64,000 nucleotides of DNA, taken from Ruminococcus_C callidus. Its GTDB lineage: Bacteria; Bacillota; Clostridia; Oscillospirales; Ruminococcaceae. The stretch spans positions 2,294,001-2,358,000 of the forward strand of contig NZ_CP186925.1 in NCBI RefSeq assembly GCF_049562855.1, given 5' to 3'. Under the pieces are notes generated by a model. That model did no database searches. It was given only the letters and a program-made list of their open reading frames with translations, and was not told the DNA's origin. Shown here piece after piece: positions 43,669-52,585 of this stretch (position 1 is the first letter of the stretch; each line of letters starts with the position of its first letter). Made by a program: the position numbers and the translations under genes.

Positions 43669-44892
43669 TTATCCCTGCGATTTTCGAAATTCTGTGGGTG
43701 TCATACCGTGAACTTCTTTGAAAACTCGTGTAAAATGGCTCTGGGACGAGAACCCCAGCAGACTGCTGATCTGGGAGAGATTTTGCTCTGTTTTCAACAG
43801 CAGTGTTTCTGCCTCCTGCATTTTTTGCTGCTGGATAAAATCAGACAGCGTCCTGCCTGTTTGCTTTTTGAATTCCGTAGTCAGTCCGCCGCGGCTTTTG
43901 CCGCAGTATGCTGCGATGTCTGCGGTGCGGATCGGTTCTGCCATATGACTGCGGATATACTGCAACACATTTCGCACCAATCGGGACTGGCTGCCGCCGC
44001 ACTGTTTCAGCTTTCGCACCTGATCGGCATAGTCCAGGATCATGTGATACTGCAAGTTCTTGATTCGTTCCATGTCCGGCAGGGATTCGCATTTGGAAAT
44101 GTAATGTTCCTCCGTTTCCAAAACTTCTTCGGCAGGCAGACCAGCCTGGATCGCCGCACGGGAAACAATGGTTTCCAGCCGAATGAAAAAATTCCTGTGA
44201 TGCCGCAGCAGCTGCGGTGCAAGCTGTCCGGAACGAACTGCCGGAATTTTTGTTGCACCATCGATCAGACCGTCTACGTCGCCCTGCTGCACCTTCCGAA
44301 TGATGTCCTGCTCAATCGACAGAGAACGCATGTGCCCTTCTGGATTTCTGTTTTCCGGATCGGACAGGATTTCATTTTCTTTCATTTCTGCTGTAATGGT
44401 TTTCTGTTCCCTTTGCTGGATTCGCAGATCAGAAATGTCGTACATGGTTCGGTTGACTGTGAAATTGTACAGGATCATTGCCTGCAAAAGGGTATCCGGA
44501 TGCATTCCCGAAAGCGTTTTCATCTCAGCTGCAAACACAGAAAACTGTTCAGGCAGCAAATGCAGCGAACCTCCCAGCTTTTTCAATTCGTGTTCCGAAA
44601 TTGCCAGTTCGCTGACTGGTCCGGCGACAAAGCAGTACGACTGATGCCGGACATAGCCATAGTAAAACATATCGTGATAGGAAAAATAGCCCAGTGGTGC
44701 GGTTTCCTGCAAAAGTGCATCAATGCAGAGAATCACAGGATCTGCTGCCAGCTGCACCGGAGAATAGGTGTAGATCTTCTCCTGCTGTCGGTAGAGGCGT
44801 ACCGGCAGTCCAAACATATTGGAAAACTGCCGGCTGAAATAGCAGAGCTGCGATTTGGTCAAAACGTGCTGCACAGAAGATTGTTCAGACAT
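43669..44892 (-). CDS. AraC family transcriptional regulator, xylanase-linked
   Basis: 407 residues. The N-terminal 280 residues form a sensor-like part (SQLCYFSRQFSNMFGLPVRLY; helical middle). The C-terminal AraC domain has the two helix-turn-helix units (SRGGLTTEFKKQTGRTLSDF; FSSQSHFTRVFKEVHGMTPTEF). I start at the ATG at 44892 (MSEQSSVQ). A longer frame extends into element A10 but that part is repeat sequence. It sits between the GH30 and GH10-GH43 genes, whose promoters have a -10 but no good -35, so it is probably their activator. Confidence 0.9.
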   Translation of the reverse strand: MSEQSSVQHVLTKSQLCYFSRQFSNMFGLPVRLYRQQEKIYTYSPVQLAADPVILCIDALLQETAPLGYFSYHDMFYYGYVRHQSYCFVAGPVSELAISEHELKKLGGSLHLLPEQFSVFAAEMKTLSGMHPDTLLQAMILYNFTVNRTMYDISDLRIQQREQKTITAEMKENEILSDPENRNPEGHMRSLSIEQDIIRKVQQGDVDGLIDGATKIPAVRSGQLAPQLLRHHRNFFIRLETIVSRAAIQAGLPAEEVLETEEHYISKCESLPDMERIKNLQYHMILDYADQVRKLKQCGGSQSRLVRNVLQYIRSHMAEPIRTADIAAYCGKSRGGLTTEFKKQTGRTLSDFIQQQKMQEAETLLLKTEQNLSQISSLLGFSSQSHFTRVFKEVHGMTPTEFRKSQG

Positions 44893-44921
44893 GGCAGAAT
44901 TTTCACTCCTCTCTTTGTAAA

Positions 44922-45093
44922 GGCAATACCGCACAAAGAGCATCTGGCGACTTTGCACGCCATCTGCTTGCAAATTTCTCGTCATATTTCACAAAAATGC
45001 TCGTGAATACATCAAGTATTCACTCCGCTTTTTGTTTCATCTGACGAAAAATTTGACGACGCATCTGTCGCACACTCTTTGTGCGGTATTGCC
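44922..45093 (-). mobile_element. MITE-like element A, copy 10 (172 bp, reverse)
   Basis: Full length with exact target duplication TAAA (44918-44921 and 45094-45097). Located 29 bp upstream of the AraC start. Confidence 0.85.
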
Positions 45094-45196
45094 TAAAGTT
45101 CTCACTGGCGAAGTTTTAGTCAATACAATCATAATTGATAACAATATTATACTATATTTTGTGAAGCATGTCAAATACAAAAATCCACTGCAAAAG

Positions 45197-45233
45197 GAAA
45201 ACCCGAGATCCCACATGAGAATCTCGGGTTTTT
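45197..45233 (-). terminator. Terminator of the GH30 gene
   Basis: AAACCCGAGAT pairs with ATCTCGGGTTTTT about 75 bp past the stop. Confidence 0.75.
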
Positions 45234-45306
45234 ATAGGAAATCAGATGAAACAAAATGTCATAATTCAGAGCAACGATGCACAAAACATATCTGTAAACT
45301 GCATCG

Positions 45307-47448
45307 TCAGATATTGCCGGAAGATGTCGCTGTATGCCGGAGCAGACAAAGGTCGAAACCATTCAGCACACCGTCTGCATGCAGATCCCCTGCCTGCCAG
45401 TCAGCAAGCTTTGTTTCCGGAACGCCAAGCAGCCACTTTTGCAAAAGCACAACATCTGCCAGATTTACCTTGCCGTCTGCATTGACGTCGCCGGTATTTA
45501 CAGGCGGTTTTTCTGTTATCACTGTCGTGGTTGCCGCTGTCGTCGCCGAAGCAGAAGTTGCGGTGGTCGCCTTTGTGATCGTTACCGTTGCCTTTGTAGT
45601 TGTTGTCGTTGCCTTTGTGGTGGTAGTAGTTGTTGTGGTCGTCGTTGTGGTGGTTACCACAGGCGGTCCGTCGATCACAGTTCCTTTCACGGCACCGATT
45701 GCCTCATCGATATAGAAATTATCTGTATCGCCTTCCGTTTCCACATAAATTTTAAAATTCTTTCCGCCCTCCGGCAGTTTGAAACTGGGATTTGCGAGCT
45801 GCACATAGTTTCCTTTTGCTGCGGAAGCAGACGCAATTCTGGCGTACTTCGTTTCTCCGGCAGCATCTGTGTACTGTAGAGAAAGTGCAGCATTTTTGGA
45901 ACTTTCTCCGTCCATGTAATTCAGGCATACGCTGAAACTATATTCTTTTCCAGCCTGAAATGCTTTTGCCGGCAGCGTTTTTTCTGCTCCGTTCCACGCA
46001 CTGGCACGATTCTGCACCAAAAGTGCATTGGTTCCCTGATACGGTATTCTTCCGCTCAGTGCAATATCTGCTGCACCGTGTCCCTGCCAGTCGCAGTTGT
46101 CCGACTCAAAAGTATCGTGAAAATAATAACCGTTTTCATCCGGTTCTACCGGCTGGTCTTCCAATGTCACAACAAACGTAGAAACACTTTCCGCAGGGAG
46201 CTGTGCCCAGAAGCTGCTGCTGTCATGCTCCAGATCTTCCGTTTTCGCCAGATTTTCAGAGGCGGAAGTACGATAACGGTCAACCTCTGTAATTTGTGCA
46301 TCAGCATCTACAGCGAACTGCTGCGAATAGCTTTCTGTTCCCTTGTTAATGGCAACAATGGTTACCTGATTGTCATCGCCCTTATATGCAGACACATAGA
46401 CATTGTCTGCCGGCTGTTCCGTAGCATCGATCCGCACATCGCCGGGACGAACATATTTGGAGTATTGTGCCATGCAGTACCCACGCTTGCTGATCTTTCC
46501 GTCTTCCGTCATCAAACCATAATTCCGGCGGATATACCACCAGGTATAGGCACTCATATTGCCCACAACCATAGCATTATGGATATTTTCCGAAACCTGC
46601 AGTGCCTCCGGATAGCGATTCGCCGAATCCTTGTCACTGTTTGGAACATAAACTTCTGTCATCCAGATTTCTTTTCCGCTGTTTTCCAGTTCCGGAAAGT
46701 CCATCCATGAACGCTGTGTGCCGTAAAAGTGCGTACCGAACAAGTCACAGTTTGCCATTGCCTTGCTGTTATTCAAGATTTTCCGGTAAAATTTCTTGCC
46801 GCCGTCCGGCACCCATGAGGCATTTTCCGGTACATACTGAAAAGATTCCGGTGACATCAGGCGGGTGCTTGTGATCTGATCGCCATAGTTGGCAATGAAG
46901 TCTGTTGTTTCATCAGTAGACCAATATGTCCACTCGGACGCATAATCCGGTTCATTCTGTACAGAGACAGCGTACAAGTCAACATTATTATTTTTCATGT
47001 AAGTGCCAAAATCATTCAGATGCTTTGCATAGGCAGCATAATTGGATTTGGGCAGATGCAGCTTACCGTTGCTTCCGCCGGATTCCGTTAGATTTGCCGG
47101 CGGTTCCCACGGTGATGCAAAAACAGTGACACCCATTTGCGTCGCAAACTGTGCAGTCGGGAGTGCTCTGTTCCACTGGCTGCTGTCCGGATTTACAAAC
47201 ACCCGAAGTACCGTCAGCCCCAGTTCATTCTCTCCGTTTCCAAATGCCGTCTGCCGCTGTGCCTGCGTCAGATCTCCTGCCCATTCCGGATGGTTGATTC
47301 CGCCGAATCCACGAATCGTCTGATACTCTGTGTCTGTATCAATGACACAAACGTCAGCGGCAGAAACTGTTTTCGTCGGAAAAATGGATGCTGTTGTTAC
47401 AGACAGCAGTGCTGCCGTAAAACCAGCTACGACTTTTCTCAAATTCAT
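45307..47448 (-). CDS. Cellulosomal GH30 xylanase with CBM22-like module and dockerin
   Basis: 713 residues, secreted. A GH30 barrel plus side beta-domain (about 33-450) shows YQTIRGFGGINHPEW, acid/base Glu near 165 in SVQNEPDYAS and nucleophile Glu near 262 in IWMTEVYVPN, the pattern of GH30_8 glucuronoxylan endoxylanases. A CBM22-like module (about 455-600) is closely related to the second one in the GH10-GH43 protein. A poly-Thr/Lys/Ala linker (about 605-645) then leads to the dockerin (GDVNADGKVNLAD; GDLHADGVLNGFD). The ATG at 47448 is 7 bases after GGAGGG. Confidence 0.92.
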   Translation of the reverse strand: MNLRKVVAGFTAALLSVTTASIFPTKTVSAADVCVIDTDTEYQTIRGFGGINHPEWAGDLTQAQRQTAFGNGENELGLTVLRVFVNPDSSQWNRALPTAQFATQMGVTVFASPWEPPANLTESGGSNGKLHLPKSNYAAYAKHLNDFGTYMKNNNVDLYAVSVQNEPDYASEWTYWSTDETTDFIANYGDQITSTRLMSPESFQYVPENASWVPDGGKKFYRKILNNSKAMANCDLFGTHFYGTQRSWMDFPELENSGKEIWMTEVYVPNSDKDSANRYPEALQVSENIHNAMVVGNMSAYTWWYIRRNYGLMTEDGKISKRGYCMAQYSKYVRPGDVRIDATEQPADNVYVSAYKGDDNQVTIVAINKGTESYSQQFAVDADAQITEVDRYRTSASENLAKTEDLEHDSSSFWAQLPAESVSTFVVTLEDQPVEPDENGYYFHDTFESDNCDWQGHGAADIALSGRIPYQGTNALLVQNRASAWNGAEKTLPAKAFQAGKEYSFSVCLNYMDGESSKNAALSLQYTDAAGETKYARIASASAAKGNYVQLANPSFKLPEGGKNFKIYVETEGDTDNFYIDEAIGAVKGTVIDGPPVVTTTTTTTTTTTTTKATTTTTKATVTITKATTATSASATTAATTTVITEKPPVNTGDVNADGKVNLADVVLLQKWLLGVPETKLADWQAGDLHADGVLNGFDLCLLRHTATSSGNI

Positions 47449-47578
47449 ATACATTCCCTCCTGTGAAATGTGCCGTTTTGCTTGTTGTGTCTATTATAGC
47501 AATTTCACATTGCGGTGTATATCATTTTTGTCATGTACTTTTGCATTATTGTCATATGATCTTGTGTAAATGTATATC

Positions 47579-47649
47579 TGCGGAACTTTATGCAATCTGC
47601 CGAAAAATTTGTCGACGCATCTTATGCACAGGCTTTGTGCGGTATTGCC
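47579..47649 (-). repeat. Half element (B/A hybrid remnant)
   Basis: TTTATGCAATCTGCCGAAAAATTTGTCGACGCATCTTATGCACAGGC followed by TTTGTGCGGTATTGCC. One arm only, with an A end. It touches the stop of the TlpA-like gene. Confidence 0.55.
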
Positions 47650-47650
47650 T

Positions 47651-48541
47651 TTACTTTTGAGCATCTTTTGCGAGAACCTCATCAATGGTATTCTGAAGTG
47701 TACTGAGATTTTCGTCATTGTCAATGCCGCCCATAAGTGCTTCGCCCACGATATTGCCGTTTCTGTCAATGACATACGTTGTCGGGAACGCAGTGACACC
47801 CAGTGCAAATTTTCCGGCATCGCTGTCAGAATCAAAATAGATGTTCCGATATTTCGCTCCCTTTGTTTCCAGAATTTGTTTCGCCGTCGCAATATTCTGC
47901 TCGTCACCGTCAAGTGCACCGACATTTACACCAAGCACTTCACCGCCCTGTTCTTTGATGCGATCATTCAGGGCATTCATTTCACTGAGCTCCTCCACAC
48001 AGGGTTTGCATTCGTTGAACCAGAAATTCACCACTGTCACAGCATTCTCAGCGAAAACACTGCTGTCCACCTTATTTCCGTCCAGATCTTTTCCCTCAAA
48101 CTGCGGGAATGCAGTGCCAGACGCATCGCTGGTCTGCTCCTCAGAAGAATCCGTCGGAAGTGCTGCGATCTCCTCTTCAATTTTGCGGATCTGTTCTGCA
48201 TCTGATTTCAGCGTTTCATATTCTGCATCAGTAAACTGATCTTTTGCACCGTCTACAGCAGCCATCAGCACATCGCCGTAGTTTGAACTCAGCGTGTCCT
48301 CTGTGACATTTTTGCTCATAGATGCAAACACCTTTTCCCACAGATCATTGTTTTTCGCCATGATCGCATTTTCCTCATCCAAAAGTTCCTGTGAAGATTT
48401 TCCGGATGTTTCTGCTTCGCCGGATACTTCACTGGACACGCTTGAAGAAGTGTCCTTTACCGTACTGCCGCATCCGCTGAGCGGGACAGAAAGTGCCAGA
48501 CAAGCTGCTAACATCATCATCAGATTCTTTTTCATTTTCAT
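47651..48541 (-). CDS. TlpA-like thioredoxin-fold lipoprotein
   Basis: 296 residues. The lipobox is LSGC (about Cys24). A Ser/Glu-rich linker and a helical segment (about 55-140) precede a TlpA/ResA-type thioredoxin domain with the active site WFNECKPC near 185 and the cis-Pro strand AFPTTYVIDRNGNIVGE near 255. The C-x-x-C implies thiol-disulfide exchange outside the membrane. The ATG overlaps the NapH-like stop (ATGA). It ends the CD1871A/NapH-like/TlpA-like operon. Confidence 0.9.
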   Translation of the reverse strand: MKMKKNLMMMLAACLALSVPLSGCGSTVKDTSSSVSSEVSGEAETSGKSSQELLDEENAIMAKNNDLWEKVFASMSKNVTEDTLSSNYGDVLMAAVDGAKDQFTDAEYETLKSDAEQIRKIEEEIAALPTDSSEEQTSDASGTAFPQFEGKDLDGNKVDSSVFAENAVTVVNFWFNECKPCVEELSEMNALNDRIKEQGGEVLGVNVGALDGDEQNIATAKQILETKGAKYRNIYFDSDSDAGKFALGVTAFPTTYVIDRNGNIVGEALMGGIDNDENLSTLQNTIDEVLAKDAQK

Positions 48542-49461
48542 TTTTTAAGCTCCTTTTTTTCTGTTGAAATTTCTTTTGCCTTTGATAGATCTCCAAAACC
48601 ATATTGATAACATATGGCATGGGTCGGACAGGATTTCATACACATGCCGCAGCGGATACACTCGGCATGGTTGGGCTGTCTGGTGACATCGACATCCATT
48701 TTGCATGCCTTTGCACAAGCTCCGCAGGATACGCATTTGTCTTTGTCCACCTTCATCTGAAAAAGCGATACCCGATTCAAAAGTGCATAAAATGCTCCCA
48801 GCGGACACAGCCATTTGCAGAACGGGCGGTAGAAAAACACACTGCCAAGTATCACAGCCAGCAGGACAAATGCTTTCCATGAAAAAAGTGTACCAAGTGC
48901 CGTGCGGATTCCTTCATTGGTGATCGACAACGGAATCGCACCTTCCAGCACGCCTTGCGGACAAAGGTATTTGCAGAAGAACGGATCCCCCATTCCCAGC
49001 TCATTGACGACTACCATCGGGAGAAGAATCACCATCACCAGCAAAATACCATATTTCAGATAACGCAACGGTTTCAGCTTTTGGGTAGAGAGCTTTGGCG
49101 ACGGGATCTTATGCAAAAGCTCCTGAAACCAGCCGAACGGACACAGAAATCCACAGATAAATCTCCCCAGCAAAACACCAAGCAATATCAATATTCCGGT
49201 GACATAGTAAGAAAACTTGAATTTCGATGACCCTACAACTGCCTGAAATGCCCCGATGGGACAAGAGCCTGCTGCTCCCGGACAGGAATAGCAATTCAAT
49301 CCCGGCACACAGGCGTATTTTCCCTTTCCCCGATTCAGAGAACCATTCAAAAAATTGGGGAGATGCATGTTGGTCAGAAGTGCTGCTGCTGCCTGAATCC
49401 AACCGCGAAACCGTGCAAGAATGTGCACATTTTTTTTGTTGATCTGTTTGTTCTTAGCCAA
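48538..49461 (-). CDS. 4Fe-4S binding membrane protein, NapH/CcdA-associated type
   Basis: 307 residues. An N-terminal cysteine cluster (CVPGLNCYSCPGAAGSCPIGA) is followed by helices carrying ICGFLCPFGWFQE, FFCKYLCPQGVLEG and FCKWLCPLGAFYA, then two soluble 4Fe-4S clusters (CVSCGACAKAC and CIRCGMCMKSCP). I start at TTG 49461, which overlaps the stop of the CD1871A gene. A longer frame upstream lacks a ribosome site and covers that gene. It probably feeds electrons to the TlpA-like lipoprotein. Confidence 0.85.
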   Translation of the reverse strand: MAKNKQINKKNVHILARFRGWIQAAAALLTNMHLPNFLNGSLNRGKGKYACVPGLNCYSCPGAAGSCPIGAFQAVVGSSKFKFSYYVTGILILLGVLLGRFICGFLCPFGWFQELLHKIPSPKLSTQKLKPLRYLKYGILLVMVILLPMVVVNELGMGDPFFCKYLCPQGVLEGAIPLSITNEGIRTALGTLFSWKAFVLLAVILGSVFFYRPFCKWLCPLGAFYALLNRVSLFQMKVDKDKCVSCGACAKACKMDVDVTRQPNHAECIRCGMCMKSCPTHAICYQYGFGDLSKAKEISTEKKELKK

Positions 49462-49597
49462 TTCCAACACACTCCATACACAGGCGGATCGCTTTTGAAA
49501 AAACTGTCTGGGCTTCCTCCCGCCAGATGCCAAAGATGAGCATCGCTATTCCCGCAAGAAGAAGCAGCACTTGCACTGCCGCTTTTTTGAATACCAT
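49454..49597 (-). CDS. CD1871A family CXXC-motif small membrane protein
   Basis: 47 residues starting MVFKKAAVQVLLLLAGIAML: one membrane helix, then GIWREEAQTVFSKAIRLCMECVGIG. The C-terminal CxxC (CMEC) and GIG end are the family signature. The ATG at 49597 follows GGAGGG. First gene of the operon; its thiols could hand electrons between the ferredoxin-like protein and the thioredoxin. Confidence 0.88.
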   Translation of the reverse strand: MVFKKAAVQVLLLLAGIAMLIFGIWREEAQTVFSKAIRLCMECVGIG

Positions 49598-49626
49598 TTG
49601 TTTCCCTCCAATGCTTTGATGACACC

Positions 49627-49698
49627 AGTATACATCATGCGATATAAAATCTGCGTTAAGAGAAAATTAACACAGATTTTATCTGCGTCTGTTATAAT
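49627..49698. promoter_or_regulatory. Divergent promoter region with 35-bp inverted repeat
   Basis: The -10 boxes are TATACT for the minus operon (49627-49632) and TATAAT for the regulator genes (49693-49698). Both -35 positions fall inside a near-perfect inverted repeat, AAAATCTGCGTTAA (49646-49659) and TTAACACAGATTTT (49667-49680), 13 of 14 pairs. This is a likely response-regulator site for both directions. Confidence 0.7.
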
Positions 49699-49715
49699 AA
49701 AGGTAAAAATTATAA

Positions 49716-49802
49716 GAGCCTGTTTTGTATCCTGCCCCGAACACTGCTCCATGGCAAGGCTTTTAACGGTAAACCGTGCAGCAAAAGATACAGAACAATC
49801 TC
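49716..49802. repeat. Possible decayed element C
   Basis: GAGCCTGTTTTGTATC and GATACAGAACAATCTC face each other across 55 bp, resembling worn element C ends. It lies in the leader of the response regulator. Confidence 0.35.
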
Positions 49803-49815
49803 TGGGGAGCATGCT

Positions 49816-50493
49816 ATGAGACTTTTCGTGATAGAAGATGAACAATCCCTGCGGGAGGACATCACAAAAAAATTACAGCGTTCAGGATATGAAGTCGATG
49901 CCTGCGGCGATGGAGAAACAGCTTCAGAATATCTGTCTGTGGAATATTATGATTTGATATTATTAGACCTGAACCTTCCTAAGATCGATGGAATGACGCT
50001 TCTCCGCAGCTTCCGGAAAGAAAATCAGGAAACGCCGGTATTGATCTTATCCGCACGAAGCGAAATTGCTGACAAAGTGGAGGGACTGGATGCAGGGGCA
50101 AATGATTACCTTTCGAAGCCATTTCACCTTGCAGAACTGGAAGCCAGAATTCGCAGCCTGACACGCCGTCAGTTCATTCAGCGGGATGTACGCCTGCAAT
50201 GCGGACAGATCGTATACGACACCAAAAGTCGTACTGCAACAGCAGACGGCGTTGTAATCAATCTGACACGCAAAGAAACCGGCGTACTGGAATATCTGAT
50301 GCTGCATCAGGGCAGACCCGTCAGTCAGGAGGAACTCATTGAACATGTATGGGACAGCAGCGTGGACAGTTTCAGCAATTCGATTCGTGTCCACATTTCT
50401 GCACTCCGGAAAAAACTCCGTGCAGTTCTTGGCTATGACCCCATTCGGAATCGAATCGGAGAGGGTTATGAAATAGAAGGAGAATCAAAATGA
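49816..50493 (+). CDS. OmpR-family response regulator
   Basis: 225 residues: a receiver domain with the acidic pair near residues 8-9, phospho-acceptor Asp near 51 (LILLDLNLP) and Lys near 101 (DYLSKPF), then a winged-helix output domain (about 130-222; NSIRVHISALRKKLRAVLGYDPIRNRIGEGYEIEGE). The start follows GGGGAG. Its stop overlaps the kinase start by 4 bp. Divergent from the CD1871A redox operon, its most likely target. Confidence 0.93.
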   Translation: MRLFVIEDEQSLREDITKKLQRSGYEVDACGDGETASEYLSVEYYDLILLDLNLPKIDGMTLLRSFRKENQETPVLILSARSEIADKVEGLDAGANDYLSKPFHLAELEARIRSLTRRQFIQRDVRLQCGQIVYDTKSRTATADGVVINLTRKETGVLEYLMLHQGRPVSQEELIEHVWDSSVDSFSNSIRVHISALRKKLRAVLGYDPIRNRIGEGYEIEGESK

Positions 50494-51650
50494 AGCGAAT
50501 GAAACGACTGTCCTTTCAATGGAGAATCACACTGCTGACTGCCATTTTGATTGCCGGAACTTGTATATGTTCCAATCTTCTGCTCTATCGTTCCGGTACG
50601 GTCGGCATAGATTCGCTGAATGGCTTTGTCATGGAATATGATCCAGAAAGTTCCGATGTTCTGAAAATTGAATTTGATGATCAGCAGATGTCCGCATTTC
50701 TCCATCAGTTTTCGCAGGAAATTTACGATGTGAAAGCAGAATTCGGAAGAAAATGCTGGTATATCACAGCCGCAGTCACACTGCTTAGTGCAGCGATCGC
50801 ATATTTTGTAAGCGGCAGAGCACTCAAACCGCTGAAACAATTTTCAAAGCAGACAGAAAACATCAATCAGGACAATCTTACCAGCACCCGTTTTGATGAA
50901 AACACCGCAGCAGAATTTCAGCAGCTGAGCTGCTCGGTCAATCATATGCTTGACCGGCTGGCACTTTCCTTCGACTTGCAGCGTCAGTTTGCAGGAAATG
51001 CTGCACATGAATTGCGTACACCGTTGGCAATGATGCAGACAAAATTGGAACTGTTCGCCGAAGAACATTCTGACAGCTGTGCAGAAACCGCAGAACTGGT
51101 TCAATTTCAAATCGATCAGGTAAACCGCCTGACTGCCCTTGTCCGCACGCTTCTGGAAATGAGCAATTTGCAGTCTGTTTCACGTTCCGATGAAATCGAA
51201 TTGGCACCGCTGGTTGACGAGATCCTGACGGATCTCACCACACTTGCGGAACAGAAAAATATTACACTGCATCAAAACTGTGAGGACGTTCATATGATCG
51301 GCAGTGATACGCTGATTTACAGACTGCTGTTTAATCTCATTGAGAATGCGATCAAATACAATCATACAGGCGGCAGCGTAACGGTTTCTATCCGGAAGGA
51401 ACAGCATCAGGCATTGCTGCATATTACAGACACAGGCTGTGGGATTCCGGAAGCATACAGAGAGAGTATTTTTCAGCCTTTTTTTCGTGTGGATAAATCA
51501 AGAAGCAGGCAAATGGGCGGTGTCGGTTTAGGGCTTGCCCTTGTGAAAGAAATTGCAGTATTGCATGGCGGGAATGTCTGTGTGGAATCAAGTTCAGAAA
51601 AAGGAACGACTTTCGCTGTAAGATTGCCATTGATCGGAAAAGTGGAATAG
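50490..51650 (+). CDS. Sensor histidine kinase
   Basis: 386 residues with two membrane helices (about 13-32 and 90-110) that bracket a short outer segment of about 55 residues. A HAMP-like linker, the HisKA box HELRTPLAMMQTKLE (His near 173) and a HATPase domain with NLIENAIKYN near 290 and GVGLGLALVKEI follow. The outer loop is too short for a large ligand, so it may sense a small signal or the membrane. Coupled to the response regulator. Confidence 0.93.
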   Translation: MKRMKRLSFQWRITLLTAILIAGTCICSNLLLYRSGTVGIDSLNGFVMEYDPESSDVLKIEFDDQQMSAFLHQFSQEIYDVKAEFGRKCWYITAAVTLLSAAIAYFVSGRALKPLKQFSKQTENINQDNLTSTRFDENTAAEFQQLSCSVNHMLDRLALSFDLQRQFAGNAAHELRTPLAMMQTKLELFAEEHSDSCAETAELVQFQIDQVNRLTALVRTLLEMSNLQSVSRSDEIELAPLVDEILTDLTTLAEQKNITLHQNCEDVHMIGSDTLIYRLLFNLIENAIKYNHTGGSVTVSIRKEQHQALLHITDTGCGIPEAYRESIFQPFFRVDKSRSRQMGGVGLGLALVKEIAVLHGGNVCVESSSEKGTTFAVRLPLIGKVE

Positions 51651-51732
51651 GACTGTCTGACAAATATACGGATTTTTCAGGCGAGCCATAAGGGAATAAA
51701 ATCAACACGACAGTAAAAGGGAGGAACGAATT

Positions 51733-52569
51733 ATGGGTGCATGGGGTGCGGGACTGTATTCCGATGATTTTGCACTGGATGTGAAAAGTGAATTTTTAGA
51801 TGCAATCAATTCTGGAAAGCCATATCGAGAAGCATTTGAGGAGTTAAAGAAAACATATGTGGATAACGCATATAATGACGATCCGGACATACCAGTATTT
51901 TGGTTTGTATGTGCGGACATTTTATGGAAAAAAGGCCGCTTAGACGAGGATATTAAACAGACAGCACTGGAATACCTTGAAAGTGAAACCGATATTGCAC
52001 GCTGGGCAGAAGAATCACCATCTTTGGGCAGAAAGCGAAAGGTAGTTCTGGAAAAGCTAAAATTAAAATTGCAATCTCCACAGCCGGAAGCGAAACCAAT
52101 TCGAGTGAAGAAGCTTTATGAATGTCCGTGGAATATTGGGGATGTTTATGCGTTTGCATTAACCGGAGAACTGGCAGAAAAAACAGGTCTTGCTGGAACT
52201 TATGCGATATTTCAGGTTGCAGAGAAAATGTTTATTAATACAATTGGTACATATCCGATAGTTCGTGTTATGTTAACAGAGTCGAGAGAAAAACCTGGAT
52301 TAAATGATTTTTGCAAGGATCGATTACTTTTAAGTAGATATGATAAAGTTCATGTCTATGCAAGAATTATCAACGCCCTAAACACCAAAAATGCAAAAAA
52401 TGTTGTTTTTGTGGGGAATACTGCAATTATAGCAAAAGAAGATGATTATGGGATACATTTAGAAAATATATTTGATAGTGTCAATATGTTGGGTATGGAT
52501 AATTGGATTGATTTACCGGATCAGATTATAAAAGATCATATGAGGATGTTTAGGGCAATACGACAGTAA
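51733..52569 (+). CDS. DUF4259-like protein, copy 1
   Basis: 278 residues beginning MGAWGAGLYSDDFALDV, the signature opening of DUF4259-type proteins. Residues 1-145 are almost identical to the next gene; the remainder diverges. No signal peptide. AT-rich compared with the flanking two-component genes, which suggests acquisition. DUF4259-like proteins occur among immunity-like genes of polymorphic toxin loci; the RHS tail downstream supports that reading, but function is not shown. The ATG at 51733 follows GGGAGG. Confidence 0.75.
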   Translation: MGAWGAGLYSDDFALDVKSEFLDAINSGKPYREAFEELKKTYVDNAYNDDPDIPVFWFVCADILWKKGRLDEDIKQTALEYLESETDIARWAEESPSLGRKRKVVLEKLKLKLQSPQPEAKPIRVKKLYECPWNIGDVYAFALTGELAEKTGLAGTYAIFQVAEKMFINTIGTYPIVRVMLTESREKPGLNDFCKDRLLLSRYDKVHVYARIINALNTKNAKNVVFVGNTAIIAKEDDYGIHLENIFDSVNMLGMDNWIDLPDQIIKDHMRMFRAIRQ

Positions 52570-52585
52570 AAGGGAGAAACGAATT

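Noticed and set aside
45500..45670. Microsatellite-like GTGGTTGTTG tract as a regulatory repeat
   Set aside because: It encodes the poly-Thr linker between the CBM22-like module and dockerin of the GH30 protein; linker coding explains it.
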